DNA of 64,000 bases from Altererythrobacter sp. XM-24bin4 (lineage in GTDB: Bacteria > Pseudomonadota > Alphaproteobacteria > Sphingomonadales > Sphingomonadaceae): NCBI GenBank assembly GCA_003149575.1, contig QCWG01000001.1, positions 1,618,334 to 1,682,333 on the forward strand, read 5' to 3'. A program made the position numbers and the translations under genes. Below, in pieces: positions 35,065 through 44,713 of the stretch. A model generated the notes under the pieces. That model did no database searches and had not been told where the DNA came from. It saw only the letters and a program-made list of their open reading frames with translations. Within the stretch, counting starts at the first letter, position 1. Every line of letters starts with the position of its first letter.

Positions 35065-35546
35065 TGGCGTACCTCTGCTCTGTTCATATCCGCAAAATGC
35101 TTTAGCTCGCCTTCCGGCTTTGCCTCGCTGTCCCGCGTGGCCCGTGCAAAAACGACAGTGCCAACTGGTTTCAGCTTGGTTCCGCCTCCGGGGCCGGCAA
35201 CCCCGCTTATGGCTACGGCAACATCTGCATTGCTCTTGTGAAGTGCACCGTTCGCCATCGCCCAAACGCACGCGATCGAGACCGCGCCGAATGTTTCGAT
35301 GATGTCGAGTGCGACACCCAGCGCTTCCATCTTGGCTTCATTGGAATAGGTAACAAAGCCACGATCAAGCACGGCGGACGAGCCAGGAATCTCGGTAAGC
35401 GCGGCCACAACCAATCCGCCCGTGCAGCTCTCTGCCAAAGCGATCTTGCGCCCGGCGGCAGCATTCTCTTCTATTACGCGGCGAGCGAGCGCATCGATAT
35501 CAGCGGGCAGCAAGTTGCCGTGGTCTGTTTGCGTATTTTCGGTCAT
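35025..35546 (-). CDS. pncC: Nicotinamide-nucleotide amidase (CinA C-terminal domain)
   Basis: 173 residues, corresponding to the C-terminal half of CinA only. Key features: 'IALAESCTGGLVVAALTEIPGSSAVLDRGFVTYSNEAKMEALGV' and 'AVAISGVAGPGGGTKLKPVGTVVFA'. PncC deamidates NMN to NaMN in pyridine nucleotide recycling. Its start overlaps the ispDF stop by four bases. A 40-base tail-to-tail overlap with the COQ10-like gene is notable. Confidence 0.9.
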   Translation of the reverse strand: MTENTQTDHGNLLPADIDALARRVIEENAAAGRKIALAESCTGGLVVAALTEIPGSSAVLDRGFVTYSNEAKMEALGVALDIIETFGAVSIACVWAMANGALHKSNADVAVAISGVAGPGGGTKLKPVGTVVFARATRDSEAKPEGELKHFADMNRAEVRHQATLCALELLLP

Positions 35547-36694
35547 ATCTCTCTCTGGAGGCTCACCATCGCTTGCGCCGCTATACCTTCGCCGCGACCT
35601 GTAAAGCCCAGACGTTCGGTCGTAGTCGCCTTAACGCTCACTTGCGATGCATCAATCCTTAGCAGCTCTGCAAGTCTTGCGCGCATCGCGTCCCGATGCA
35701 GGCCAATCTTGGGTTCTTCGCAAATCAAAGTGAGGTCGACATTGCAAATCCGGTATCCGGACTGATCGACCAGTTTCACTGCATGTTCCACAAACAAGGG
35801 TGAAGGCGCGCCTTTCCATTGCGGGTCGCTGGGTGGAAAATGCGTGCCGATATCGCCATCGCCAATCGCACCGAGCAATGCATCGACCACGCAATGGAGC
35901 GCGACATCGGCATCTGAATGACCGGACAGACCCTTGTTGTGCGGGATTTGCACGCCGCACAGCCAAAGATCCTCGCCTTCGAGCAATCGGTGAACATCAA
36001 AGCCTTGTCCGACCCTTATTTGGGGTTTGTCTGACATCAGATCCTCTGCAAATGTGATTTTCTTGAGGCATTCATCGCCATCAACCAAGCCGACTTGGCC
36101 GCCTGCGGCCATGAGTACTTGTGCATCATCGCCAGCATCGGTTGCGCCTTTCCATGTGCGATGTGCGGAGAGGATATCTTTATAGATGAACGCCTGCGGT
36201 GTCTGAACGCGGCGCAAAACCTCTCGGTCTGCCTTGCCGCACATTGCATCTCCCTCGGCCACGGCAATACTGTCTACGACGGGCAGAACCGGGATGGCAC
36301 CTGCAGTCTCAACAAGTTTGTCAAGCAGGCGCTCGATCACGCCGTTGGGAAGATCAGCGCGAGCGGCATCGTGGATCAGTACTTGCTCCGGAGCCGATGT
36401 TGCCAATGCCTCGAGCCCGTTTCGCACCGAATCCTGGCGCGTAAGGCCACCGATTGCAAAAGCTAAATCTTCGATTCCCTGAAGGGCCGCCCTTGCGGCA
36501 TTTTCTTGTCCATCGCCGATCACCACAATCAGCGGTGAAGCCCCGGCTTTGCCCAAAGCCTCTACCGAATGGCGTACCAATGGCTTGCCGCGATATTGCG
36601 CAAATTGTTTCGGAACATCGCCGCCTGCGCGCAGGCCTTTTCCAGCTGCAACAACGATTGCGGCAAAAGGGGGAAGGGGAGTGGCTTGTGTCAC
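35543..36694 (-). CDS. ispDF: Bifunctional IspD/IspF, MEP isoprenoid pathway
   Basis: 383 residues from GTG 36694 with GAGAAG just upstream; an ATG at 36778 would leave almost no room for the divergent dusB promoter. N-terminal IspD: 'AAIVVAAGKGLRAGGDVPKQFAQYRGKPLVRHSVEAL' and 'LIHDAARADL' (4-diphosphocytidyl-2C-methyl-D-erythritol synthase). C-terminal IspF: 'RVGQGFDVHRLLEGEDLWLCGVQIPHNKGLSGHSDADVALH' with zinc ligands DVH and H, and 'NVDLTLICEEPKIG' (MECDP synthase). The fusion is common in alphaproteobacteria. Confidence 0.93.
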   Translation of the reverse strand: MTQATPLPPFAAIVVAAGKGLRAGGDVPKQFAQYRGKPLVRHSVEALGKAGASPLIVVIGDGQENAARAALQGIEDLAFAIGGLTRQDSVRNGLEALATSAPEQVLIHDAARADLPNGVIERLLDKLVETAGAIPVLPVVDSIAVAEGDAMCGKADREVLRRVQTPQAFIYKDILSAHRTWKGATDAGDDAQVLMAAGGQVGLVDGDECLKKITFAEDLMSDKPQIRVGQGFDVHRLLEGEDLWLCGVQIPHNKGLSGHSDADVALHCVVDALLGAIGDGDIGTHFPPSDPQWKGAPSPLFVEHAVKLVDQSGYRICNVDLTLICEEPKIGLHRDAMRARLAELLRIDASQVSVKATTTERLGFTGRGEGIAAQAMVSLQREI

Positions 36695-36787
36695 GCTTCT
36701 CTCAGACTCGGTGCACGCGCTTAGGGGCTGGACGAGCAGAGCGCAATCCACTATGAGCTGCCCAAATTTTAGGCACATGATTAGACG

Positions 36788-37804
36788 ATGACTTCGCTCC
36801 CCTCCCCACCGGCTGTGACGCAGATCAAGATCGGCACGGTATCGATCGACACTCCTGTTATGCTCGCGCCAATGACGGGCGTGACCGATTTGCCGTTCCG
36901 AAAACTGGTGCGTCGCTATGGCTCTGGCCTCAATGTAACAGAAATGATCGCTAGCCAGGCTGCGATCCGTGAAACGCGCCAGTCGATTCAGAAGGCTGAG
37001 TGGGACAAGAGCGAAGATCCCGTTTCAATGCAGCTTGTTGGCTGTGATCCCGAAAGCATGGCTGAAGCGGCCAAGCTTCAGGAAGGGAATGGCGCCGCGA
37101 TCATCGACATCAATTTCGGATGCCCAGTGCGCAAGGTTGTGAATGGCTATGCCGGAAGCGCGCTGATGCGCGAGGTTCCGCTTGCGATAAATCTGATGGA
37201 AGCGACTGTGAAAGCGGTCGATGTCCCGGTCACTGTAAAAATGCGGATGGGCTGGGATCATGCCAGCCTTAACGCGCCCGAGCTTTCTCGCATTGCAGAG
37301 GATATCGGGGTCAAGATGATCACCGTTCACGGGCGAACGCGCAACCAGATGTACAAAGGCAGCGCGGATTGGTCATTCATCCGCAAGGTCAAGGATGCCG
37401 TCAACATTCCTGTGATTGTCAATGGCGACATCTGCACGATTGCAGATGCGGCAAAGGCGCTTGAACAGTCGGGTGCGGACGGTTTGATGATCGGCCGTGG
37501 GGCATATGGCAAACCTTGGCTGCTGGGGCAGGTCATGCAATGGTGGCACACCGGCGAAAGCCTGGAGAGCCCTAGCTTTGATGAGCAGTACGAGACTCTG
37601 GTCGAGCACTATAACGACATGCTTGAGCATTATGGCCGCGATGTCGGAAGCAAGATCGCGCGAAAGCATCTTGGTTGGTATACAAAGGGGATGCATGGCT
37701 CTGCCGAGTTTCGCAATCACGTGAATTTCATCGACAATCCGGATCAGGTGCTGGGCGAGATCGAACGCTTTTACACGCCGTTCCTGCATCGCCGTGCGGC
37801 GTAA
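36788..37804 (+). CDS. dusB: tRNA-dihydrouridine synthase B (NifR3)
   Basis: 338 residues. FMN enzyme with '[36 protein letters not shown]', catalytic Cys in '[22 protein letters not shown]', '[10 protein letters not shown]' and '[16 protein letters not shown]'. It reduces a uridine in tRNA D-loops. It is first in the conserved alphaproteobacterial nifR3-ntrBC-ntrYX group and is divergent from ispDF. Confidence 0.95.
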   Translation: MTSLPSPPAVTQIKIGTVSIDTPVMLAPMTGVTDLPFRKLVRRYGSGLNVTEMIASQAAIRETRQSIQKAEWDKSEDPVSMQLVGCDPESMAEAAKLQEGNGAAIIDINFGCPVRKVVNGYAGSALMREVPLAINLMEATVKAVDVPVTVKMRMGWDHASLNAPELSRIAEDIGVKMITVHGRTRNQMYKGSADWSFIRKVKDAVNIPVIVNGDICTIADAAKALEQSGADGLMIGRGAYGKPWLLGQVMQWWHTGESLESPSFDEQYETLVEHYNDMLEHYGRDVGSKIARKHLGWYTKGMHGSAEFRNHVNFIDNPDQVLGEIERFYTPFLHRRAA

Positions 37805-37813
37805 GCCTCTGGC

Positions 37814-38911
37814 GTGGACGAAATCGGCACCATCATTGGCGAAAAGCCGGACAAGGCCGCTCAGATAGAGGGGTTGGTGTTTGCCGCTGTTCTGATCGAT
37901 CCTGAGGGCCGGATTGCTGAACTGAACTATGCGGCGGAAAATTTGTTGAGCCGCAGTGAGAAGAGGCTGCTAGGCAAAACTGTCGTGTCCAAGATAGATA
38001 TTCTTGACGATCGCGTTGTGGCGCATCTGAACGAGCCTGAATCGCAATTGGTTGCGCGCGATGTGGGTCTGCGCGTGAACAATCAGGAGAGCAGGGTCAA
38101 TTTGACCATTTCCCCACTGGCATCTCATCCAGGCTGGCGGATCATGACCCTTTCTGACACTGGGCGTGATGATGGTTCGAACGAACGCGAGGCAGAAATC
38201 GCAAGTTCCGGTGCTCCATCGATATTAGCGCATGAGATTCGCAATCCACTGGCCGCAATTCGCGGTGCAGCGCAGCTCGCGTCCCGCAAACTCGAGCCGA
38301 AGGACCGAGGTCTCGCCAAGGTGATAACGGACGAAGTCGATCGCATTGCCCGCCTCATCGACCGGATGCAGCAATTGGGCGGCTCAACCCGCGAAGAGCT
38401 GGCGTCTACCAATCTCCACGAAGCTATTCGATCAGCGCTTGCCACCGTACGTGCTGCGGGAACCGAGGGAGTGGAGATCACCGAAGAGTTCGATCCTTCT
38501 TTGCCTCCGGTTTTGTCAAATCGTGACGCGTTGGAGCAAGTTGTCATGAACCTGGTCAGCAATGCCTGTGATGCATTGCGTGCGAGCGAACAGGCCAATC
38601 CTGCGGTTATTGTTCGTACACGGTTTGTAAGCGGATTTGCTCTCAGTGCTGTCCACGATGGCAAGGCGGTCAAATTACCGATTGAAATCACCGTTACCGA
38701 TAACGGTCCCGGTATTGATGAGGCTCTGCGCGATCATGTTTTTGAACCCTTTGTGACGACCAAGAAATCGGGGCAGGGGCTAGGCCTCGCGTTAGTAAGA
38801 AAGCTGGTCCGCGACATGCATGGTCGCATCGCGCACGAGCGGGATACACGGCTTGGTTTGACGCATTTCCGGATGCATCTGGCGTTGGCTGGTGACGGAG
38901 AAAAAACTTGA
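37814..38911 (+). CDS. ntrB: Nitrogen regulation sensor kinase NtrB (GlnL)
   Basis: 365 residues from a GTG start ten bases after dusB. An N-terminal PAS domain (about 15-120: 'LIDPEGRIAELNYAAENLLSRSEKRLLGK') is followed by HisKA with the phospho-His in LAHEIRNPLAAIRGAAQL and a HATPase_c domain (NLVSNACDAL; TVTDNGPGID; GQGLGLALVRKL). It is soluble, with no membrane helix. It should phosphorylate NtrC under nitrogen limitation, under PII control; no glnB is in the window. Confidence 0.95.
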   Translation: MDEIGTIIGEKPDKAAQIEGLVFAAVLIDPEGRIAELNYAAENLLSRSEKRLLGKTVVSKIDILDDRVVAHLNEPESQLVARDVGLRVNNQESRVNLTISPLASHPGWRIMTLSDTGRDDGSNEREAEIASSGAPSILAHEIRNPLAAIRGAAQLASRKLEPKDRGLAKVITDEVDRIARLIDRMQQLGGSTREELASTNLHEAIRSALATVRAAGTEGVEITEEFDPSLPPVLSNRDALEQVVMNLVSNACDALRASEQANPAVIVRTRFVSGFALSAVHDGKAVKLPIEITVTDNGPGIDEALRDHVFEPFVTTKKSGQGLGLALVRKLVRDMHGRIAHERDTRLGLTHFRMHLALAGDGEKT

Positions 38912-40320
38912 GCAGCAAGATTCTGCTGGTGGAAGATGATCGTTCCATCGCAACCGTGATCACCGCGGCATTGGAAGATGAGGGCTTTGTTCTACACCAC
39001 TGCGAGAGCATTTCGGCGCGCGATCGCCTTCTGTCGGAGCACAGTTTCGATGCGATGTTGACCGATGTGGAGCTTGGCGACGGAGATGGCATTGCCTCGC
39101 TAGACTCCGCACGCGCGATCGGCCCTGACATGCCGGTAATTGTCATATCCGCGCAGAATACGCTGGATACGGCTGTGCGCGCCAGCGAGCACGACGCCTT
39201 TGAATATTTACCCAAGCCGTTCGATCTGGACGAGCTGGTTCGCGCTGTCAGACAGGCGGCCGGGCAGAGATCGGGGGCTGAGCCGCTGCCTGTCTCAGAG
39301 GGCGACGGAATGCCTTTGGTGGGCCGCAGCCCGGCCATGCAAGGCGTCTACCGCATGATTACGCGCGTCCTGCGCAATGATTTGACGGTTCTGGTCATTG
39401 GCGAATCCGGGACAGGTAAGGAACTGGTTGCGGAGGCGATACACCAATTGGGTGCACGCAAGTCTGGGCCCTTCGTGGCCGTAAACACCGCCGCTATCCC
39501 TTCCGAATTGATCGAAAGCGAGCTCTTTGGGCATGAGAAGGGCGCATTCACCGGGGCCGTGGCACAAACCATCGGCAAGTTCGAACAGGCCAATGGTGGA
39601 ACATTGTTTCTGGACGAGATTGGCGACATGCCGGCAGAAGCCCAAACGCGACTTCTGCGAGCGCTGCAGTCAGGCCGCATACGCAGGGTGGGGGGGCGTC
39701 AAGAAATTGCCGTGGATGTACGCATCATTGCTGCGACCAATCGCGACCTGCCCCCCATGATTGCAGAAGGCCGTTTTCGTGAAGACCTCTTCTACCGATT
39801 GAACGTCGTGCCGATCGAGCTTCCACCTTTGCGCGAACGCCGTGAAGATATCGAAGTGCTGACGCAGCATTTCTTTGGTCAGGCGGCCGAAGATGGTTTG
39901 CCGCGACGTCAGATTTCAAGAGAAGCGCTTGATACCTTGGCATTGCGGCGCTGGCGGGGGAACGTGCGCGAATTGCGCAATGTTGTGTATCGCCTGGCGC
40001 TTTTGGCGCGTGAAGACGTGGTCGATGTTGATGGACTAAACGAGATATTGGGCTCGGAAGGTGAGGGTGTACCAGAGCAGCGCAAGCTCGATTTCGAAGG
40101 TGCGTTGCAATTGTGGCTGGCGGACAATCACCCGGCTCCTGGCGCATTGTATCACAGCGCATTGGCCGCATTCGAAAAGCCCTTGATGGAATATGCGCTC
40201 GCTCAGACCGGGGGCAATCAACTGCGAGCGTCGAAGCTGCTTGGCATTAATCGCAACACTCTGCGAAAGCGGTTATCAGAACTGGCGATTAACGCTGATC
40301 GCTTTACCAGACCGCTTTAA
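38908..40320 (+). CDS. ntrC: Nitrogen regulator NtrC (sigma54 activator)
   Basis: 470 residues, starting at TTG 38908 overlapping the ntrB stop by four bases. Receiver domain (LLVEDDRSIATVI; acceptor D in MLTDVELGDGDG), AAA+ domain with Walker A GESGTGKE, the sigma54-contacting loop EKGAFTGA, Walker B 'LFLDEIGDM', and a Fis-type HTH at the C-terminus (LRASKLLGINRNTLRKRLSEL). A full enhancer-binding protein. Confidence 0.95.
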   Translation: MSSKILLVEDDRSIATVITAALEDEGFVLHHCESISARDRLLSEHSFDAMLTDVELGDGDGIASLDSARAIGPDMPVIVISAQNTLDTAVRASEHDAFEYLPKPFDLDELVRAVRQAAGQRSGAEPLPVSEGDGMPLVGRSPAMQGVYRMITRVLRNDLTVLVIGESGTGKELVAEAIHQLGARKSGPFVAVNTAAIPSELIESELFGHEKGAFTGAVAQTIGKFEQANGGTLFLDEIGDMPAEAQTRLLRALQSGRIRRVGGRQEIAVDVRIIAATNRDLPPMIAEGRFREDLFYRLNVVPIELPPLRERREDIEVLTQHFFGQAAEDGLPRRQISREALDTLALRRWRGNVRELRNVVYRLALLAREDVVDVDGLNEILGSEGEGVPEQRKLDFEGALQLWLADNHPAPGALYHSALAAFEKPLMEYALAQTGGNQLRASKLLGINRNTLRKRLSELAINADRFTRPL

Positions 40321-40379
40321 CGCAACTACCACACTTAATGCTTGCATAATTGCAACAACCTAGTTGTATCGTTGCAACT

Positions 40380-42605
40380 ATGCATGCTCAGGCAGGTTTT
40401 CAATCGCGGCGGTCGCCGCGCTGGTGGCGGCAGTTTACTGTCGCGACCAAGCGCTCGAACCTGATTGTCTGGTTAGAGATCGGTTGCGCTCTAACCCTGT
40501 TTGTGGCGCTGTGGGGAACCTGGTTCGCCTTTACGCGCGATCCCGTTGACGGCGAATTGCTCCCTTCGGCGCAAGTGTCGTTCCTGCTTGTGGCTTCATT
40601 GATTCCTGCCATTGCGCTGATTGTTTTAATGGGTCGACGACTTGCCTTGCGGCGAGCGGCAGGCAGCACAGCGCGTTTGCACGTCCGCCTGGTGTTTCTG
40701 TTCTCCCTGATCGCTGCTGTGCCAACGATCTTGGTTGCTGGCTTCGCGGCCTTTTTGTTTCAATCCGGGGTCGATTTCTGGTTCTCTGACGAGCCACGCA
40801 ATTTGATGGAAAACGCCAATGAGTTGGCGCAGGGATATTACGATCAGAACCAAAGGCAGGTCGCCGCAGAAACAGTCACCATGGCTGGCGATGTGCGTTT
40901 CTATTTGCAGCAGGGATCTGTCGCTGATGAAGAGTTCATCGATTTCTATACATTGCAGATAACCGGTCGCGAGCTAACCGAAAGTGCGATTTATCAATTG
41001 GTGGACGATGGTTCCATTCGCACCGCCGCAATGCTGAACTTGTCCCAAGATAACGACACCAGCGATGTGATAAACGCTGCGCTTCCCACTATCGAACAGG
41101 GCGAACTGGTTTGGGTAGGTGGCAGCCCGGAACGCATTGAAGCCTTTGCTCCGATCGATAGAGCTGCAGGCATATATCTCTACAATGCCCGCAGCGCGGA
41201 AGAGGTTTCATTCGGTTATTGGGAAAACGCACAAAGCGTCGCCAGTAGTTTTGAAGCGCTGACCGCAGAAGCCAGAACCCTGCAGCTGCGCTTCAATCTG
41301 GCTTTGTTCATTGCCAGCCTGGCCTTGGTCAGTCTGGCTGTATGGTTCGCGCTGCGCTTTGCTGACCGACAAGTTGAGCCACTGACGGATCTGGTTGTGG
41401 CCGCGCGCAAGGTAGGTGCGGGCAATTTCGCACTGCGGGTCGATGGTCGCACAGGTGCAGATGAAATCGGTATGCTCAACCGCGCCTTTAACCGTATGAC
41501 GCAGCAATTGGACAAGCAAACCACCGCGCTGGTTGAAGCGAACACCCAGCTTGATGAACGCCGCGCCTTTATGGAGGCGGTCCTAGATTCTGTTACTGCG
41601 GGTGTTGTTTCGATAGACGCCAAGGGCGAAGTACTGCTTATGAACGGCTCTGCTCAGACATTGCTGTTTCAAGATGCAGCAAAAGCAGCGCCAGTGGGAA
41701 CCAAGCTAGAGGCACTGCTTCCGCAGATTGGCTCGTTGATCAAAGCGGGCCTTTCAAGCGGTGTTGTGACACATTCCAAGGGCAGCGAACTGCTCACGCT
41801 CGCGGTAAAAGTTGCGCGGGAGAATGATGGCCACGTTATCACTTTCGAAGACATCACCCGGCAGCTGCTCGATCAACGCCAGGCGGCGTGGTCTGATGTG
41901 GCGCGCCGCATCGCGCATGAGATCAAGAATCCACTGACGCCGATCCAACTCGCGACTGAACGCCTCAAACGCCGGTATCGCAGGCAGATTGAAAGCGACG
42001 GCGATCTATTTGACGAGCTAACCAACACCATCGTGCGGCAGGTCGGTGACCTGCGCAAAATGGTTGATGAATTCAGTTCGTTCGCGCGTTTGCCCAAGCC
42101 TACTTTCCGGCACGAAGACGGGCTTGATCTGCTTCGCCAGGCCCTCTTCTTACAGGAAGTTGCGCACCCCGAAGTCGACTTTGCTCTTTCGGTTGATGAT
42201 CTTGAGACGCCAAATCTCAATTGCGACCGCCACCAGTTCGGTCAGGCCATGACCAATGTGCTCAAAAATGCGGTTGAGGCGGTCGGCGCTAGGGCTGTCA
42301 ATGAAGAACCTGATTTTCGCGGCAAGATATCAGTCGAGATGTCGGATGATCTCGGTCATGTTACGATCGCTGTAGAGGACAATGGTGTAGGCCTTCCGCA
42401 AGAGCGGGACCGGATTACCGAACCCTATATGACGACCCGTGAGAAGGGGACCGGTCTGGGTCTCGCGATCGTCAACAAAATCGTTGACGAGCACGGCGGA
42501 GAGATGAATTTTTCCAGCGGAAAGCAAGGTGGCACGCGCGTGGTCCTGCGCTTTGCACGCGACCCGATGGATAGCGGGGCGGGGCAGCACAGTGATAACA
42601 TCTGA
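40380..42605 (+). CDS. ntrY: Nitrogen regulation sensor kinase NtrY
   Basis: 741 residues from ATG 40380; a TTG ten codons upstream is possible. Membrane helices near 30-50, 65-85 and 105-130 enclose a large extracytoplasmic stretch (about 145-305) before a fourth helix at about 310-330. HAMP, PAS ('MEAVLDSVTAGVVSIDAKGEVLLMNGSAQTLL'), HisKA (RRIAHEIKNPLTPIQLATERL) and HATPase (NVLKNAVEAV; GTGLGLAIVNKIVDEHGGEM) follow. Typical NtrY length. Confidence 0.95.
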   Translation: MHAQAGFQSRRSPRWWRQFTVATKRSNLIVWLEIGCALTLFVALWGTWFAFTRDPVDGELLPSAQVSFLLVASLIPAIALIVLMGRRLALRRAAGSTARLHVRLVFLFSLIAAVPTILVAGFAAFLFQSGVDFWFSDEPRNLMENANELAQGYYDQNQRQVAAETVTMAGDVRFYLQQGSVADEEFIDFYTLQITGRELTESAIYQLVDDGSIRTAAMLNLSQDNDTSDVINAALPTIEQGELVWVGGSPERIEAFAPIDRAAGIYLYNARSAEEVSFGYWENAQSVASSFEALTAEARTLQLRFNLALFIASLALVSLAVWFALRFADRQVEPLTDLVVAARKVGAGNFALRVDGRTGADEIGMLNRAFNRMTQQLDKQTTALVEANTQLDERRAFMEAVLDSVTAGVVSIDAKGEVLLMNGSAQTLLFQDAAKAAPVGTKLEALLPQIGSLIKAGLSSGVVTHSKGSELLTLAVKVARENDGHVITFEDITRQLLDQRQAAWSDVARRIAHEIKNPLTPIQLATERLKRRYRRQIESDGDLFDELTNTIVRQVGDLRKMVDEFSSFARLPKPTFRHEDGLDLLRQALFLQEVAHPEVDFALSVDDLETPNLNCDRHQFGQAMTNVLKNAVEAVGARAVNEEPDFRGKISVEMSDDLGHVTIAVEDNGVGLPQERDRITEPYMTTREKGTGLGLAIVNKIVDEHGGEMNFSSGKQGGTRVVLRFARDPMDSGAGQHSDNI

Positions 42606-42622
42606 AGAGGGAAATTGCCGGA

Positions 42623-44017
42623 ATGGCGCTTGAAATCCTAGTAGTCGATGACGAACGAGATATCCGGGATCTGGTCTCGGGCGTATTGTGCGACGAAGGC
42701 TATGAATGCCGCACGGCCGGCGATAGCGCCAGCGCGCTAGCGGCGGTTGATGAACGTCGTCCAAGCCTGGTCCTTTTGGATGTTTGGCTGCATGGCAGTG
42801 AGATGGATGGGCTTGAAGTGCTCGATGCGATCAAGGTTCGCGAACCGGAGCTGCCGGTCATCATCTTCTCTGGCCACGGGAATATCGATACCGCTGTCTC
42901 TGCTGTAAGCCGCGGTGCGATGGACTTCATCGAGAAGCCATTCGAGGCAGAGCGCCTGCTGCTTCTTGTCGAACGTGCGACAGAGACAGAGCGGCTTCGG
43001 CGCGAGAACACGCAACTGCGCGAAGGCTTCTCTCGCGGTGAAGAGTTCACAGGTAACTCTTCAGCTATCAACGCTGTTCGTGCGACTCTGAAGCGCGTCG
43101 CCAACACTGGCAGTCGAGTTATGATTTCAGGCCCAGCAGGCGCCGGCAAAGAGGTTGCCGCCCGGCTTCTTCATACCTGGAGCGGGCGCGCCGAGCATGC
43201 GTTTGTGATAGTCAACTCTGCGAGGATTACGCCCGAACGTTTTGAACAAGAGTTATTCGGCGAGGAAAATGACGGCAAACTGGTCCGTCCCGGCCTGCTG
43301 GAGCTGGCCGATGGCGGAACGCTCTACCTTGACGAAGTGGCCGATATGCCTCTTTCGACTCAGGCACGTATCCTCCGCGTATTGACTGACCAAAGTTTTG
43401 TGCGGGTCGGCGGCAATCGCCAGATCGGTGTGGACGTGCGTGTTGTATCCTCGACTTCGCGCGATTTGGCCGGAGAAATGGAAGAGAAACGTTTTCGGGA
43501 AGACCTGTTCTACCGGCTAAATGTTGTTCCAGTGGAAATACCGTCCTTGGCCGAGCGCCGCGACGATATTCCCGCGCTGGCTGAACATTTCTTCACGCGT
43601 TATGCCAACGATCAAGGTCTCCGCCCGCCAGAGATCGGAGACAAGGCTATGGCTGCCTTGCAAGCCTATGACTGGCCCGGCAACGTGCGCGAGTTGCGCA
43701 ATCTGGTCGAAAGAACGATCATCATGACGCCGCGCGAGGAATTGAAGGTTGTGGAGCCTGAAATGCTTCCACCCGAAATCACAGGCGGAGCGGGTTCGAC
43801 CGACACCGACATTCCATCGATGGGCGGCGTAATGGGTGTTCCGCTGCGAGAGGCACGTGAGAGCTTTGAGCGCGAGTATCTGTCCGTCCAGATCAGGCGC
43901 TTTTCCGGCAATATCTCCAAGACAGCGACCTTTATCGGCATGGAACGATCAGCTTTGCACCGCAAACTCAAGCTGTTGGGGATGACCGGCAAGAAAGCGA
44001 AGGACGAGCATGATTAG
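42623..44017 (+). CDS. ntrX: Response regulator NtrX lacking GAFTGA
   Basis: 464 residues: receiver domain (ILVVDDERDIRDLVSGVL; acceptor D in LVLLDVWLHGSEMDG), AAA+ domain with Walker A GPAGAGKE and Walker B 'LYLDEVADM', and a Fis-type HTH (NISKTATFIGMERSALHRKLKLLG). The loop that carries GAFTGA in NtrC reads GEENDGKLVRPG here, so direct sigma54 remodelling is unlikely; such NtrX forms occur in other alphaproteobacteria. It is 17 bases downstream of ntrY. Confidence 0.93.
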   Translation: MALEILVVDDERDIRDLVSGVLCDEGYECRTAGDSASALAAVDERRPSLVLLDVWLHGSEMDGLEVLDAIKVREPELPVIIFSGHGNIDTAVSAVSRGAMDFIEKPFEAERLLLLVERATETERLRRENTQLREGFSRGEEFTGNSSAINAVRATLKRVANTGSRVMISGPAGAGKEVAARLLHTWSGRAEHAFVIVNSARITPERFEQELFGEENDGKLVRPGLLELADGGTLYLDEVADMPLSTQARILRVLTDQSFVRVGGNRQIGVDVRVVSSTSRDLAGEMEEKRFREDLFYRLNVVPVEIPSLAERRDDIPALAEHFFTRYANDQGLRPPEIGDKAMAALQAYDWPGNVRELRNLVERTIIMTPREELKVVEPEMLPPEITGGAGSTDTDIPSMGGVMGVPLREARESFEREYLSVQIRRFSGNISKTATFIGMERSALHRKLKLLGMTGKKAKDEHD

Positions 44018-44173
44018 GCTCTGATTTCCTATTCATTCTAAAAACATCGTTGCAGCTTGGCGGCTATCACGTCATGGTATGGATATGCCGGCAATTTAAC
44101 GAATACCGGTCAGAACAAAACAATATCGCGGACCATAAAGGTGGCCGCCAACATACTCATAGGAGACACAACG

Positions 44174-44713
44174 ATGTCTGATGGGCGAACCCTCTCTACC
44201 CGCCCGCGTTCCGCTCCAGCTACTCCGCAGTCTGGCGGCAAGCAAGCGAAGCTTCAGGACGCTTTCCTCAATCTCATGCGCCGCAACAAGACGCCTGTGA
44301 CCATCTTTCTGGTCAAGGGCGTGAAACTGCAGGGTATTGTCACCTGGTTCGATAATTTCTCGCTGTTGCTGCGGCGCGATGGCCAATCTCAACTGGTCTA
44401 CAAGCATGCGATCAGCACGATCATGCCCGGCCAACCAATTGAGGCCGAGCAGTTCACAAGCCAGCTGGACAACGGAAAACAGCGCCTTTTGCAGGACGTG
44501 TTCCTCTCTTGCGTCAGCGAGAGCGAAGTTGAAGTCACGATGTTCTTGGTGAATGGCGTAATGCTGCAGGGACAGATTGCATCCTACGATCTTTTCTGTG
44601 TTCTGCTTGAGCGCGATGGCTTTGTGCAACTTGCGTACAAACACGCTGTGTCAACGATCCAACCCGCGAGTCATGTTGACTTGAGCGGTGATTGGGAAGG
44701 CGAGGAAGACTGA
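44174..44713 (+). CDS. hfq: Tandem-domain Hfq RNA chaperone
   Basis: 179 residues from ATG 44174 (AGGAGA eight bases upstream), about twice the size of typical Hfq. Two Sm/Hfq domains are visible at about 25-86 and 104-165. Each ends with the YKH motif (76-78; 155-157) and has the Sm1 'FLV.GV.LQG' and Sm2 'LL.RDG..QL.YKHA.ST' blocks. Domain 1 keeps proximal Gln28 and the basic rim (R36, R37), while domain 2 has ESE in place of the rim arginines ([10 protein letters not shown]) and Met at the distal-site Lys (NGVMLQG). A linker and an acidic tail (GDWEGEED) complete it. Probably a trimer of two-domain chains forming a ring of six Sm domains (inference). Confidence 0.95.
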   Translation: MSDGRTLSTRPRSAPATPQSGGKQAKLQDAFLNLMRRNKTPVTIFLVKGVKLQGIVTWFDNFSLLLRRDGQSQLVYKHAISTIMPGQPIEAEQFTSQLDNGKQRLLQDVFLSCVSESEVEVTMFLVNGVMLQGQIASYDLFCVLLERDGFVQLAYKHAVSTIQPASHVDLSGDWEGEED

